Shown here piece after piece: positions 1-9,100 of a stretch of 57,973 bases of DNA. Position 1 is the first letter of the stretch; each line of letters opens with the position of its first letter. The position numbers and the translations under genes were made by a program. The stretch covers positions 1-57,973 of the forward strand of contig JASBVL010000021.1 of assembly GCA_029961075.1 (NCBI GenBank), in the 5' to 3' direction. Below the pieces are notes generated by a model. It was not told the origin of the DNA, did no database searches, and saw only the letters and a list, made by a program, of their open reading frames with translations. The stretch comes from Sphaerobacter sp. (GTDB lineage: Bacteria > Chloroflexota > Chloroflexia > Thermomicrobiales > Thermomicrobiaceae).

Positions 1-588
1 GGCGCGGTGGAGGAACTGCTCAAACGCTTCGACCTGGGTGAGGCGCTCCAGCAGGGCGCGCTTCTGCTCGGCGGTGAGGGGCGTGGCGTAGCGGCCCGAC
101 TCGATCGCCTCCTGGAGCCACTCGCGCTCCTCGGAGACCTGCACGTGATCGATGTCGTAGCCGATCGTCCCGCAGTAGATACGGCGGAGGTTGGCGATGG
201 CTTCGGCGGCGTTGCGTGCGCCCCGCGCGGCCGGGCCGCTGACGACGGCGGCGGGCAGGGCCTCGAGGTCGGCCTCGGTCAAGCCGTGGAACGCCGGGTC
301 GAGCGATGCATCACCGGGCGGCTCGCTGCCCAGGGGGTCGAGGCGGGCCGCGCGGTGGCCGTGCCGGCGGATACTCTGCGCGAGGTTGGCCGCGGCGACG
401 ACCTTGACGACGTCAACAGCGGCTGCCCCCGGCGCCACCGCAACGCCCGTGCCGTCCGGCTCTGGCGTCCAGCGCGCGAAGATGGCGCGGGTCTCTGGAT
501 CGACCGACTCTGGATCCCTCAGGTAGCGGTCGTATAACTCCAGGACGTAGCCGGCATTCGGGCCATGAAAACGGCTCATGACACTCAT
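1..588 (-). CDS. sucA: 2-oxoglutarate dehydrogenase E1 component, N-terminal part (runs off window)
   Basis: Thiamine-diphosphate E1 subunit of the 2-oxoglutarate dehydrogenase complex in the TCA cycle. Only the first 196 codons are inside the window, and the frame stays open to base 1. The start MSVMSRFHGPNAGYVLELY is the characteristic N-terminus of this family (short FxGPNAxYV segment that binds the E2 core). It is followed by YLRDPESVDPETRAIFARW and the NLAQSIRRHGHRAARLDPLG segment seen in nearly every E1o. ATG at 588 is preferred because GGTGG lies just upstream; an in-frame ATG at 579 has no ribosome site. Thiamine-binding and catalytic domains lie outside. Family identification is secure from the N-terminal motifs; a multifunctional decarboxylase (kgd-like) variant cannot be excluded from this part. 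Confidence 0.9.
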   Translation of the reverse strand, partial: MSVMSRFHGPNAGYVLELYDRYLRDPESVDPETRAIFARWTPEPDGTGVAVAPGAAAVDVVKVVAAANLAQSIRRHGHRAARLDPLGSEPPGDASLDPAFHGLTEADLEALPAAVVSGPAARGARNAAEAIANLRRIYCGTIGYDIDHVQVSEEREWLQEAIESGRYATPLTAEQKRALLERLTQVEAFEQFLHRA

Positions 589-1081
589 ATGGCGCTACCA
601 CCCATCTTCCCCGCAACGCTCCTCTGTCGCGACCGATGCCACGCCAGGCCCTCGCGCGCGCCGCGCCATCCGCCGCGGCCGATCGGGCGACTGGCATGAT
701 ACGCGAGCCTGCACGATTCGCCCCCCTGCCGTTCGGTGAGGCCCGTGCCGCGCGGTCAATCTCCCGCGCAGCCGATCGCGCCGCGCGCGGGTGCGGGCGT
801 CACCGTCGTGACACAGTTAATGGTACACCAATCGGCGCGCCAGCGGGCGCCCCCGCCACACCGGTCGAATTCCGAATCATGCGCGCGAGACGTGGCGGGG
901 CTGCGCATGGCGCGACCGCGGCCGGCCGGCGGGCGCCGGCCCCGTGGAGCGCCGCCGTCCTCGGCGGCTCCCAGCCCCGTGGCACGTCGTCGCCCGCCGA
1001 CCACCACCACGGCACCGCATGCCCTCAGCCGGCTGCAGCCGGCTTCGCTGGTCAGCCCGGGGCTGAAACGCTTGGTGTGCG
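589..1081. other. Intergenic stretch with REP-like hairpins, no gene seen
   Basis: About 490 bases between the E1 start and the transposase remnant. Open frames here have no family signature or ribosome site. A REP-like hairpin is at 944-968, and a second palindromic piece (AGCCGGCTGCAGCCGGCT) is near 1026-1043. The E1 promoter is probably within 589-860, but I see no convincing -35/-10 pair. Confidence 0.5.
944..972 (+). repeat. REP-like hairpin, head GTGG
   Basis: GTGGAGC head followed by the inverted pair GCCGCCG / CGGCGGC around a short TCCT loop. Same architecture as the copies beside the RAYT gene at 35893-36495. Confidence 0.6.
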
Positions 1082-1600
1082 TTACCAGTCGACCAGGTCC
1101 GCCACGGCCAGGAGGGGTCGCCCCCGGTGCTGGTTCAGCCAGCAGCAGCGGTTACGCAGCGCCACCTTGGCCGCCAGCCGCGCCTGGAAGCCGCTCGCGC
1201 GCCAGCCCGACGGCGTCAAGCAGGCGGCCCTGCACCGTCTCCACGATCTGGCGGTAGCCGCCCAGCGGGGCCACCAGGGTGACCCCGTAGGTGGCGGCCA
1301 GGTGCGCCGCGTAGGGCCCGGCCGGCGAAGCCGCTGTCGGCCAGATAGGGAGCGACCGGGGCGCCCCGGTCGGCAGGCGGGGATCGGGTCGCTGGCGCCC
1401 GGCGATGATCGTCTCGGCCAGGGGGGGCCGCTCGTTGGTGCTGGCCGGGGCGACGCCCCAGCCGGTGACCACCCCCGTGAGGGTGACGGCGGTCAGCACG
1501 GTGCAGCCCTCGTACCAGCCGAGCCGCAGGCTGCGGCCGACGTCGGCCAGCCCGGCCAGCCAGCCTCGCCCGGCGGTGCCTGCGCTGCCGCGCGATCCAG
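1082..1600 (-). pseudogene. Decayed DDE-type transposase (3' half)
   Basis: The minus strand translates piecewise in more than one frame to a transposase C-terminal half: LADVGRSLRLGWYEGCTVLTA, then STNERPPLAETIIAGR, then PYLADSGFAGRA, then QIVETVQGRLLDA, and finally GFQARLAAKVALRNRCCWLN ending LAVADLVDW and a stop at 1082-1084. That order and the terminal LAAKVALxNxxxWLN motif fit an IS4/IS5-like DDE transposase. Several frame changes and the missing N-terminal half show it is dead. Repeat sequence of the second dispersed family begins directly at its broken 5' side. Exact IS family is uncertain. Confidence 0.7.
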
Positions 1601-1602
1601 TC

Positions 1603-1880
1603 GCCACCACGGGCGGCTCCGTGCGGCACACAGCCCTCCCCGACCGCACACGCCCGGCCAGACCACTGCCGATGCCGGTGACGGCATCATCCTGCGCGGA
1701 GCCCGCCGTCAGGCGGGCGGCTCCGTCCGCGTCGAAGGATCGCTGCGACGCAGTGCCGCAGTATCGGGGAGATCCTTCGCTGCGCTCAGGATGACAGGGG
1801 GGACCACGCCGGAGCACACAGAGGCGCCGGACGGGAGTCGGCACGGCTCCGTGCGGCACCAGGCCTTCCCCTACCCCGGT
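1603..1880. repeat. Second-family palindrome arms
   Basis: Two partial copies (about 1605-1640 and 1848-1877) of the arm GGCTCCGTGCGGCAC followed by a pyrimidine-rich CCCCTACC or CCCCGACC end. They match arms at 15160-15300 and 28060-28165. No gene is supported here. Confidence 0.55.
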
Positions 1881-1925
1881 TCTCGGGCTGCGCCTTCCCG
1901 GGGGCACGGGGCGGTCGGGCGGACG

Positions 1926-1962
1926 GGAGCCGGCCGGGCTCCGTGCGAGGCCGGCGCTCCAC
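1926..1962 (-). repeat. REP-like element, minus orientation
   Basis: Reading the minus strand: GTGGAGCGCCGGCC, then TCGCACGGAGC, then CCGGCCGGCTCCCGTC. This longer variant of the REP-like hairpin recurs at 2179-2211, 27947-27985 and 33904-33990. Confidence 0.55.
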
Positions 1963-2008
1963 GGGGCCGACGCGCTACGGGGCCCGCGGCACGGTGCCCT
2001 GGTAGGGG

Positions 2009-2160
2009 TGGGGCGTGTCGAACGGAGCACCGCCCGGGATTGCGCGGGAGGCGCCGTGCGGCACACGGCCCCCCGACCGCGCACGCGCGACGCGGTCCCC
2101 CGGTAGGGGCGGGCCTTGTGCCCTCCCGCCTGCGGGCGGGGACAAGCCCCGCCCCTACCG
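2009..2160. repeat. Long imperfect palindromes of the second dispersed family
   Basis: One unit (2003-2107) begins GGTAGGGGTGGGGCGTGTCG and returns through CCGTGCGGCACACGGCC. A compact near-perfect palindrome follows at 2102-2159, with arms starting GGTAGGGGCGGG and ending CCCGCCCCTACC. The paired-arm structure suggests a small mobile, transposase-dependent element. Confidence 0.6.
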
Positions 2161-2178
2161 AGGAACGCCGAACGGTGG

Positions 2179-2211
2179 CCGGCGATGCTCCGTGCGAGGC
2201 CGGCGCTCCAC
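2179..2211 (-). repeat. REP-like element, minus orientation
   Basis: Minus strand reads GTGGAGCGCCGGCCTCGCAC then GGAGCATCGCCGGCC, the same variant as at 1926-1962. Confidence 0.5.
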
Positions 2212-2285
2212 GGGAGGGCACAAGGCCCGCCCCTACCGGACAGGGCGCGGGGGTGTCGCCCCCGGAGTACTGCCGGCAACGAGAA

Positions 2286-2313
2286 CGCCGCCGGGGGAAT
2301 TCCCCCGGCGGCG
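2286..2313 (-). terminator. Perfect 28-bp palindrome after the Ig-repeat gene
   Basis: Perfect inverted repeat with 14-bp arms (CGCCGCCGGGGGAA and its complement) about 30 bases past the stop of the gene at 2343-4592. No T run follows, so a hairpin terminator or RNA 3'-end stabiliser is likely but not proven. Confidence 0.6.
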
Positions 2314-2342
2314 GCTGATCGGCCAGCCTTGGCGCTCGCGGG

Positions 2343-4592
2343 CTAGCGCTGTGGGTAGCGCACGGCGAGGATCTGGGCGCCGACGCGGCCGAGCATCACG
2401 TCGAACCGCTCGGGCCACTCGCCCGGGTGCCACTCGAAACGCTGCCGCTCGAAGTACTGCACGGTGTACTCGACGCCGGTGTCCGGGTTGACCTCGCGGA
2501 ACTCCTCACTGATCGGCATGCCGTAGACCGCCAGGCCGCCGTACGCCTGCCAGTAGCTGAGGAAGCCGCCGCAGAGGTTGTGGCCGGTCGCCGGGAAGTA
2601 GACGCAGCCGGGCTTGTCCTGCGCCCGCTGGAAGGGCGTCTCGCTGCGGCGGTCGGCGGTCACGTCGTTGCCGAGCAGGCCGAGCAGCACGTCGAAGCGC
2701 TCCGGCCAGGAGCCGGGGTGCCACTCGAAGCGGGCCCGCTCGAAGTACTGCGTCGTCACGCCGTTCTCGACGAACTCCTCGGTCAGCGGGTAGCCGTAGA
2801 CCGCCAGCCCGCCGAACCGCTCCCAATAGCTCAGGAAGCCGCCGCAGAGGTTGTGCTGCGTCTGCGGGAAGTAGACGCAGCCGGGCTTGGGCGAGGCCGC
2901 CTGCCCCGGAGTGAAGGGCGGCCGCGGGGTTCGCCAGGTGATGGTCAGGCTGACCGCCGGCTCCCCGGTGTCCTGCACGCCGTTGCCGTTGAAGTCGGCG
3001 TAGGCCGAGACCGTGTCCGTCCCGGCGTTGGCGCCGGTGTAGGTGAAGACGGCCGTGCCGGCGATGTCGCTGGCCCGCACGAAGCTCTGGGCGTGGACCC
3101 CGCTGACCGAGAAGCGGACCGGCACGCCGGCGACCGCGCCGGCCGAGTCGGTCAGGGTCGCGGTGATCGCGACCGCCTGGCCGCTCTCCGGGGACGCGTC
3201 GGAGGCGGCCAGGCTCAGCGTCGCCGGGCGCACCCAGGTGATGGTGGCCAGGGTGGACGGCTCGCTGGTGTTGAGGCTCCCGTTGGCGTTGAGGTCGGCG
3301 TAGGCGCTGAGGATGTCGATGCCGAGGTTCTGGCCGGTGTAGGTGATCGTCGCCACGCCCGCGTTGTTGGTCTTGATCGTCCAGGTGCCCGGGTTCGCCC
3401 CGGTAATGGTGAAGCGGACGGTGATGTTGGGGAGCGGGGCGCCGGTCGCGTCGGTGAGGGTGGCGGTCAGCGGTTGGGACTGGCCGAGTGCCAGCGTGTT
3501 CTCGGACGGCGACAGCGTCAGCTCGCCCCTGCCGGCCCAGGTGATGGTGGCGGTCGTCTGCGGCTCGTCAGGGGAGTCGCGGTCACCGTCGAGGTTGAGG
3601 TCGACGTAGGCCGTCACCGTGTCGGTGCCGGTGCGGGTGCTGGTGTAGGTGAAGGTCGCCTCACCATCGGCGTCGGTCGTGACATCCTTGCTGACCTGGT
3701 TCTGGCCGGTCACCGTGAAGCGCACCGTCGCCCCGGCCACCTCATTGCCCAACCCGTCCGTGACCGTGGCCGTCAGCGTGTGCGGCAGGGCGAGCGTGCC
3801 GGTGCTGGTCTTGGGCGAGAGGGTGATCTTCACCGGGCCGCGCAGCCACACCACCTGCGCGGTGGCCTTCTTGCCCGAGGTGCCGGCGGTCGTGACCTCC
3901 ACCGTGTCGGTCCCGGTCGTGGAGCTGCCTGTGTAGGTGAAGGTCGCCTTGCCGTCCTCGTCGGTGGGGACGGTGGTGATGGTCTGGCTCTTGTTCGGCC
4001 CGGCGGTGACCTGGGATTTCAGATCCACCCCCACGAGCGCCTTGTCGGTGCTGTCAAGCGCCGTCGCCGTGAGCGTGACCGACTTGCCGGCAATGCCGAA
4101 CGACTTCGCTGGGGTGACGGTCAGCTCGTCCACCTTGACCCAGGTGACGGTGACGGTGAAGGCGACGGCCTCCGTCATACCTTCCTTCGTAGCCTTGAAC
4201 TCGACCTTGTCGGTCCCGGGGCTCGCTCCACTCCAGTCAGTGGTGAGCGTGGCCTTTCCGTCCGCTCCGGTCGTGGCACTCCCGGTCCTTTTGGTATTCG
4301 GCCCGTCAGTGACCGTGTAGCTTACCGTGGCGCCTTCCACTGGCTTGGGGGTGGTTGAATTGGTGACGTCCGTCACGCTCGCGGTGAAGGTCGCTTTCCG
4401 ACCGATTTCGAGGGTTTGGCTCTCCGGGGTGACCGTCACCTTCAGCGTCGGCGTTGGCGTTGGCGTCGCGTCGTTGGCGCTCGCGGCTGGCGGCAGCGCT
4501 GCCATGGCGAGCAGCAGCAGCGCCGCGAGCAGTCGTGCCAGGCGGGTGGGTCCGCCAGCGGACGAACGGACATCACGGCGTGGTCCGCTCAT
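2343..4592 (-). CDS. Secreted multi-Ig-like (Big_1) protein with paired C-terminal Chloroflexi repeats
   Basis: 749 aa, exported. A signal peptide (RLARLLAALLLLAMAALPPA) is followed by a TPTPTPT linker and five bacterial Ig-like domains of about 100 aa (residues about 48-553). Each starts near a LTVTP/LSLAA strand and ends near WVK, WLR, WAG, WVR or WRT, with recurrent TFTYTG...GTDTV signatures. The C-terminus carries two about 75-aa repeats beginning PGCVYFPxTxHNLCGGFLSYW and containing GGLAVYG, YFERxRFEWHPG and PERFDVxLG. This repeat is common in exported Chloroflexi proteins. Two Cys per repeat suggest a disulfide. GAAGGAGAGGAG precedes the ATG. Role is probably cell-surface adhesion or structure; no catalytic residues are evident. 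It is monocistronic. Confidence 0.85.
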   Translation of the reverse strand: MSGPRRDVRSSAGGPTRLARLLAALLLLAMAALPPAASANDATPTPTPTLKVTVTPESQTLEIGRKATFTASVTDVTNSTTPKPVEGATVSYTVTDGPNTKRTGSATTGADGKATLTTDWSGASPGTDKVEFKATKEGMTEAVAFTVTVTWVKVDELTVTPAKSFGIAGKSVTLTATALDSTDKALVGVDLKSQVTAGPNKSQTITTVPTDEDGKATFTYTGSSTTGTDTVEVTTAGTSGKKATAQVVWLRGPVKITLSPKTSTGTLALPHTLTATVTDGLGNEVAGATVRFTVTGQNQVSKDVTTDADGEATFTYTSTRTGTDTVTAYVDLNLDGDRDSPDEPQTTATITWAGRGELTLSPSENTLALGQSQPLTATLTDATGAPLPNITVRFTITGANPGTWTIKTNNAGVATITYTGQNLGIDILSAYADLNANGSLNTSEPSTLATITWVRPATLSLAASDASPESGQAVAITATLTDSAGAVAGVPVRFSVSGVHAQSFVRASDIAGTAVFTYTGANAGTDTVSAYADFNGNGVQDTGEPAVSLTITWRTPRPPFTPGQAASPKPGCVYFPQTQHNLCGGFLSYWERFGGLAVYGYPLTEEFVENGVTTQYFERARFEWHPGSWPERFDVLLGLLGNDVTADRRSETPFQRAQDKPGCVYFPATGHNLCGGFLSYWQAYGGLAVYGMPISEEFREVNPDTGVEYTVQYFERQRFEWHPGEWPERFDVMLGRVGAQILAVRYPQR

Positions 4593-5159
4593 CAGCTCCT
4601 CTCCTTCGTCTCATGACCGATCGCTCGACGGACGTGCCGGGACGCGAGCGCTGCGCTAGCGGCTGGCCGCGCTCGCCCGGCGCCGTTCCGCTGCGGCGCG
4701 CGGACCGCCCCGTGGTCCGGCGGGTGCGGCGTGTGCCCTCAGGTACCGCAGGGGCAGGGACCGCACGCCGGCTGCGTACGTACACACCCTCCATTCTGGG
4801 CGCACCCGCGGATCATGTCAAGCGTGCAACTGGGGAGAGACTGCGCTTGCGGGTCGTCCTCACCATCTGTCATGATGATCTTCCAGCCATCCTCTTGCCT
4901 CGGGTGGTGCATCACCGGGGGTTGCCCGGCGGGATGCCGGTGTGGTCTGGTCCCGTCGAGGCCGCGGCGGCCCGGGAGGCGCGATCGGTGCGGCGTGGCC
5001 ACCGGCGCCGGCCGGGCGCTGGCGGCGCGCAGCCGCCGCGCGGCGCGCGCGGGTGGGGGGTGCTGGCCCGCCTCTGGCCGCTCTGGTATCGTTCACCCGT
5101 AAGAGCAGCGTCGCCGTCCTGCGGGGACGGTGCGGGGCAAGAAACGCGGGGAGCCAGCC
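4593..5159. other. Divergent intergenic region, no gene seen
   Basis: 567 bases between two divergently read genes. Open frames are shadows without ribosome sites or family signatures. Promoters for both flanking genes should be here, but none could be picked with confidence. A very GC-rich, purine/pyrimidine-biased block lies at 4950-5060. Confidence 0.5.
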
Positions 5160-5927
5160 GTGTCTGAGGAACCGGGATACCGGGAGCACTCGGAGGACGA
5201 CGAGGACCTCTTCGAAGACATCCGACGATTCCTCGCCGAGCAGGCGGGCGATGAGGTCTACGAAGACATCCGGGCGGCCTTCCAGGGGGCGCGCAGCTTC
5301 ATCAACCGCGAGCTCCGCTCGATGGAGGAGTACGCGCGGATGATCCGCACCCTGGAGCGCCTGGTGGAGGAAGAGTTCCCCGGCGAGTTCAGCGGACCGG
5401 TGCGCGCGCGCCTCGCCGAGATGCTCTACGCCTACGGGCTGGCCCACTACTCGCTCCTGCAGCAGCAGGGCCCCATCGAGGTCGAGGTCGAGCCGGAGCC
5501 CGAAGAGGAGAGCGCGGCCAACCGGCCGCTGGTGATCTACGACCTCTGGTTCCCCCAGGACATCGCGATCGAGCACGCCGAGGACGGCTACTATCTGCAC
5601 CTGAGCGACGGCCGGATCGACCTCTCCCTCTACCTGGGCGCCGACCCGAACGAGCGCGGGGCGCTGGTCGATCTGGTCGACCACTGGGGCTACGCCTCCG
5701 CCAACACCCCGCCGGGCGAGTACCAGCCGCCGGGCGAGCGCATCACCCCGGTCCTCACCGTCGAGCTGGACTACGAGGGCTCGGAGCTGGTCGACGCCGA
5801 CGACCACGTCGACATCCTCTTCTTCGACCACAACGGCGAGCCGATCGTGCGCATGCATGCGCGCGCCGGCGAGCTGCGCGCCATCATCGACGAGCTGCAG
5901 ACCATCGGCAACGACGGCGCGCTGTGA
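5160..5927 (+). CDS. Acidic protein of unknown function
   Basis: 255 aa from GTG at 5160, chosen because GGGGAG lies 5-6 bases upstream; the frame extends upstream without a better site. No signal peptide or membrane segment. Residues 1-40 are strongly acidic (SEDDEDLFEDIRRF), residues 40-100 look helical (IRTLERLVEEEFPGEFSGPV), a Glu-rich patch (VEVEPEPEEES) follows, and the C-terminal 130 aa look like a mixed alpha/beta domain (LVIYDLWFPQDIAIEHAEDG ... LHLSDGRIDLSLYLG). I do not recognise a family. It converges on addA with a repeat array between them. Confidence 0.7.
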   Translation: MSEEPGYREHSEDDEDLFEDIRRFLAEQAGDEVYEDIRAAFQGARSFINRELRSMEEYARMIRTLERLVEEEFPGEFSGPVRARLAEMLYAYGLAHYSLLQQQGPIEVEVEPEPEEESAANRPLVIYDLWFPQDIAIEHAEDGYYLHLSDGRIDLSLYLGADPNERGALVDLVDHWGYASANTPPGEYQPPGERITPVLTVELDYEGSELVDADDHVDILFFDHNGEPIVRMHARAGELRAIIDELQTIGNDGAL

Positions 5928-5935
5928 GCGGCAGA

Positions 5936-6188
5936 CGTCATGCGTGATGCGTCATACGTGCTCCGTGTTGCGTACTCCGTATTGCGTGTTGCGTATTCCG
6001 TACTCCGTGACCTCTCACCCCCGGCCCCTCTCCCAATCCTGGGAGAGGGGAGAAGCGTCCAACACGCCCCACGCCCCACCCATGACGGTTGACGCAGCAC
6101 GCCATACGCAATACGCAGTACACAACACGCATCACGAAACACGTAATACGTAATACGCAACACGCAGTACGCATGACGCGTGACGCAT
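5936..6188. repeat. Inverted pair of heptanucleotide tandem arrays around a hairpin
   Basis: The right arm (about 6083-6188) reads as 7-base units such as TACGCAA, TACGCAG, CACGCAT, CACGAAA, CACGTAA, TACGTAA, CACGCAG, GACGCAT. The left arm (about 5936-6010) is the same unit on the other strand (GTATTGC, GTGTTGC, GTATTCC, GTACTCC). Between them sits a perfect hairpin at 6025-6050 with arms CCCCTCTCCCA / TGGGAGAGGGG. It fills the gap between two convergent genes. A short version with the same heptamer is at 13028-13076. Confidence 0.75.
6025..6050. terminator. Bidirectional hairpin between convergent genes
   Basis: 11-bp perfect stem CCCCTCTCCCA / TGGGAGAGGGG with loop ATCC, 98 bases after the 5927 stop and 144 bases after the addA stop on the other strand. 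The same stem recurs at 16764-16788, so it is also a dispersed motif. No T tract on either side. Confidence 0.5.
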
Positions 6189-6193
6189 GACGC

Positions 6194-9100
6194 TCAGAGC
6201 GCCTCGTCGGTGAGGGCGGCGCCGGACGCGGCCAGCCGCTCGCCGAGGGTCAGCAGCGCGGGGTCGACCGGGATGGCGCGCTCCACCCCGGCCCGGGCGA
6301 AGACGAAGACGACCTCCTTGACCGGCAGGCCGGTGATGCGCGCGATGGCGAAGGCGTAGACCGCCGCCTGGTTGCGGTAGACCGCCAGCCGTGCGTCGAT
6401 GTGCTCCGGGGCGACCGCGTCGGTCTTGTAGTCGGCGAGGACCAGTCCGTCCGGCTCGCGGAAGAGCAGGTCGACCCGCCCCTCGACGAAGCCGTCGCCG
6501 ACGGCCAGGGTGAAGGGCACCTCGCGCGCGGCACGGTCCGCGGCGCGGGCGCGCTGCACCACATCGCTGGCGAGGCAGGCGCGCGCCAGCGCCGCCACCT
6601 CGGCCGCGCGGTCGGGCACGCCCGCCTCGGCGGCCATGGCCTTGGCGGTGGCCTCGATGGTACCGTCGCCGCTCAGGTCGAGCGTCTCCATCACCGCGTG
6701 GAGGGCGGTGCCCACCGCGAGCGCCGCCGCGCGCGGCAGGTGCTCGCGCGGCTCCTCGCCGTTGGGCGCGTCGTGCTGGCCCCAGGCTTCGACGCTGCTG
6801 GCGGTGGTGACCCGGAGACCGGCTCCGGCCCGCGCCAGCAGCGCCGCGCGCTCCTCCTGCCACTGCGTGCGGGCGCTCAGCAGGGTCTCGACATCCCCGG
6901 CAGGGGGTGGTGAGGCCGGCTCCGGAGCGGCGCGGACGGACGCCGGCACGCCCGCGAGCAGGTGGCAGCCGTCGACATCGGCGCCCGCGGCCGGGTGGCC
7001 GTCCTGGGGCGCCGGCAGGTGCGGGGCCAGGCGGGCGAGCATCCCCTTCGGCTTGTGCTCCTTCTCGCGGGCGCCGCACCCGAGGATGACCGGGAGGATA
7101 AGGTGGTCGCGGGCGCGCGTCGCGGCCACGTAGAGGAGGCGGTCATGCTCGGCCGCGTCGTGCTGCTGCTCGCGCTCGGCCGCCTCGGCGAAGCCGGGGG
7201 TCTCGAAGTAGCCGCCCTGCTTGCCGACCCGCAGGTGCAGCCGCCGGGCGGCGTAGTCGGGGATCGCGGGGCGCGACTTCGGGGAGCGCCCCTGGAGGTT
7301 GACCAGCGCGACGATGGGGAACTCCAGCCCCTTGGCGGCGTGGATGGTGAGCAGGCGCACCACGTCGTCGCCCGCCTCGGCCACGTCGGCGTCCGCCTCC
7401 TGGCTGTCGCGCTCCTCGTCGCTGACGCTGGCGAGCCAGCGCACGAAGGCGCGCAGCCCCCCGCCGCGCGCGGCGGCGAAGGCGCGCGCCTGGTCGACCA
7501 CCTTGAGCAGGTTGGCGGCCGCCTGCTCCCCCTGCGGCAGCGTCAGGGCGTACTCCACCAGCCGGGTCTCGTCCAGCACGGCCCGCACCAGCTCCGGCAG
7601 CGGCAGCCGCGGGCGCAGCGCGGCGAGCGCCCGCAGCGTGCGCAGCCCGTCGGCCACGGCCGCGTGCCCCGCCGGCGGCTCGACCCGGTAGTCGAGCTGG
7701 CCGCGCAGGGCGTCGGCCGCCAGGAAGATCTCCTCGTCCGAGCAGCCGAAGGCGCCCGAGCGCAGCGCCGCCACCAGCGACAGCCGGTCGCCCGGGTCGT
7801 CGATGGCGCGCAGGCAGTGGATCAGCTCCCGCACCTCCTGCCGCCGGAAGAAGGCGCGGCCGCCCTCGTGGCGGTAGGGGATGCCCGCCTCGGCCAGCAC
7901 CTCCTCGTACCGCTCGATGCCCGAGCGACTGGGGGTGAGCACGGCGATGTCGCGCCAGCGGGCCGGGCGCACCGCCCCCGTGCCCGGGTCGCGCACCGGC
8001 CAGCCCTGCGCGCCGTCCACCGCCTGCTGGATCAGCGCGACCAGCGCCGCCGCCTCGTGCCGGCGGACGTCGTCCGCCGAGCCGACCACCTGGTCGTGGA
8101 CCACCACGACCGGGGCGCGCGGCAGGTCGAGCCGCGCCTGCGGCCAGGCGTGCAGCGCGACGTAGCCGGCCTGCACGCCGTCGAGCGGGGTGATGACCTG
8201 CGCGAAGACCGCGTTGACCCAGTCGATCACGCCCGCGAGCGAGCGGAAGTTCTGCGTGATGGTGCAGAGAGCGTCCGGCAGGACGTGCCGCTTGACCCAG
8301 TCGTAGACGCTGAGGTCGGCGCGGCGGAAGCGGTAGATCGACTGCTTCGGGTCGCCGACCAGGAAGAGCCGGCCCGGCTCGGGGCGCAGCGCGCGCCAGT
8401 CCGCGCCGTCCGCCCCGGCCGGCGGCTCGCCGCAGAGGTACAGCAGGATCTCCACCTGGAGCGGGTCGGTGTCCTGAAACTCGTCGACCAGAATGCAGCG
8501 GAAGCGCTCGCGGAAGTAGCGCCGCACCTCCGGCCGGTCGCGCAGCAGGTCGCGCGCCCAGATCAGCAGGTCGTCGAACTCCGCCCGCCCGGTGGCGCGG
8601 CGCCGCGCAGCGTAGTCGCGCACGAACGCCTCGGCCAGCGGCACCAGCCCCGCGACCGCGTCCGCGCGGAGCGCCTGCTTGAGGTCGTCCAGCGCCGCGT
8701 TCAGCTCGGCGCAGATCTCCTTCTGCCGGTCGCAGTCCGCCGGGTCGGCCCAGTTCCCCCGCGCCCCCTTCTGGGCGATCTTCGGCAGGTGGAGGATGAC
8801 GCGCTCCAGCGCGTCGGGGTCGTCGCGTGCCGCCCGGAGCTCGTCGCGCCGCGCCAGGAGCGCGCGGATCTGCCGGGCGCCGTGGTCGTCGGGGTTGCGG
8901 CAGCGGCCGAGCAGCGCCTCCAGCTCGGCCACGTCCTGCTCGAAGCGGTCGAGGAACCCGGCGACGTCGGGCGCCGCGGCCGCGTCGGGGGCGAGCGGGA
9001 GCAGGCTGCGGTGCTGGTGGACGTGCTCGACGATCTCGCGCAGGTGCTTCAGCTCCAGCCCGCGGTTGAGCGCGCGCCAGACCGGCTCCGGCCGCCCCTG

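Noticed and set aside
1082..1600. Active insertion sequence
   Set aside because: Several frame changes, missing N-terminal half and no clear terminal inverted repeats.
636..2318. Long open frames on both strands (up to 560 codons) in the repeat region
   Set aside because: They are made of repeat sequence and transposase debris, have no ribosome site, and their translations are low-complexity Arg/Gly/Pro/Ala.
5936..6188. Possible CRISPR array
   Set aside because: Unit is only 7 bp with no spacers of constant length, and no cas genes are nearby.
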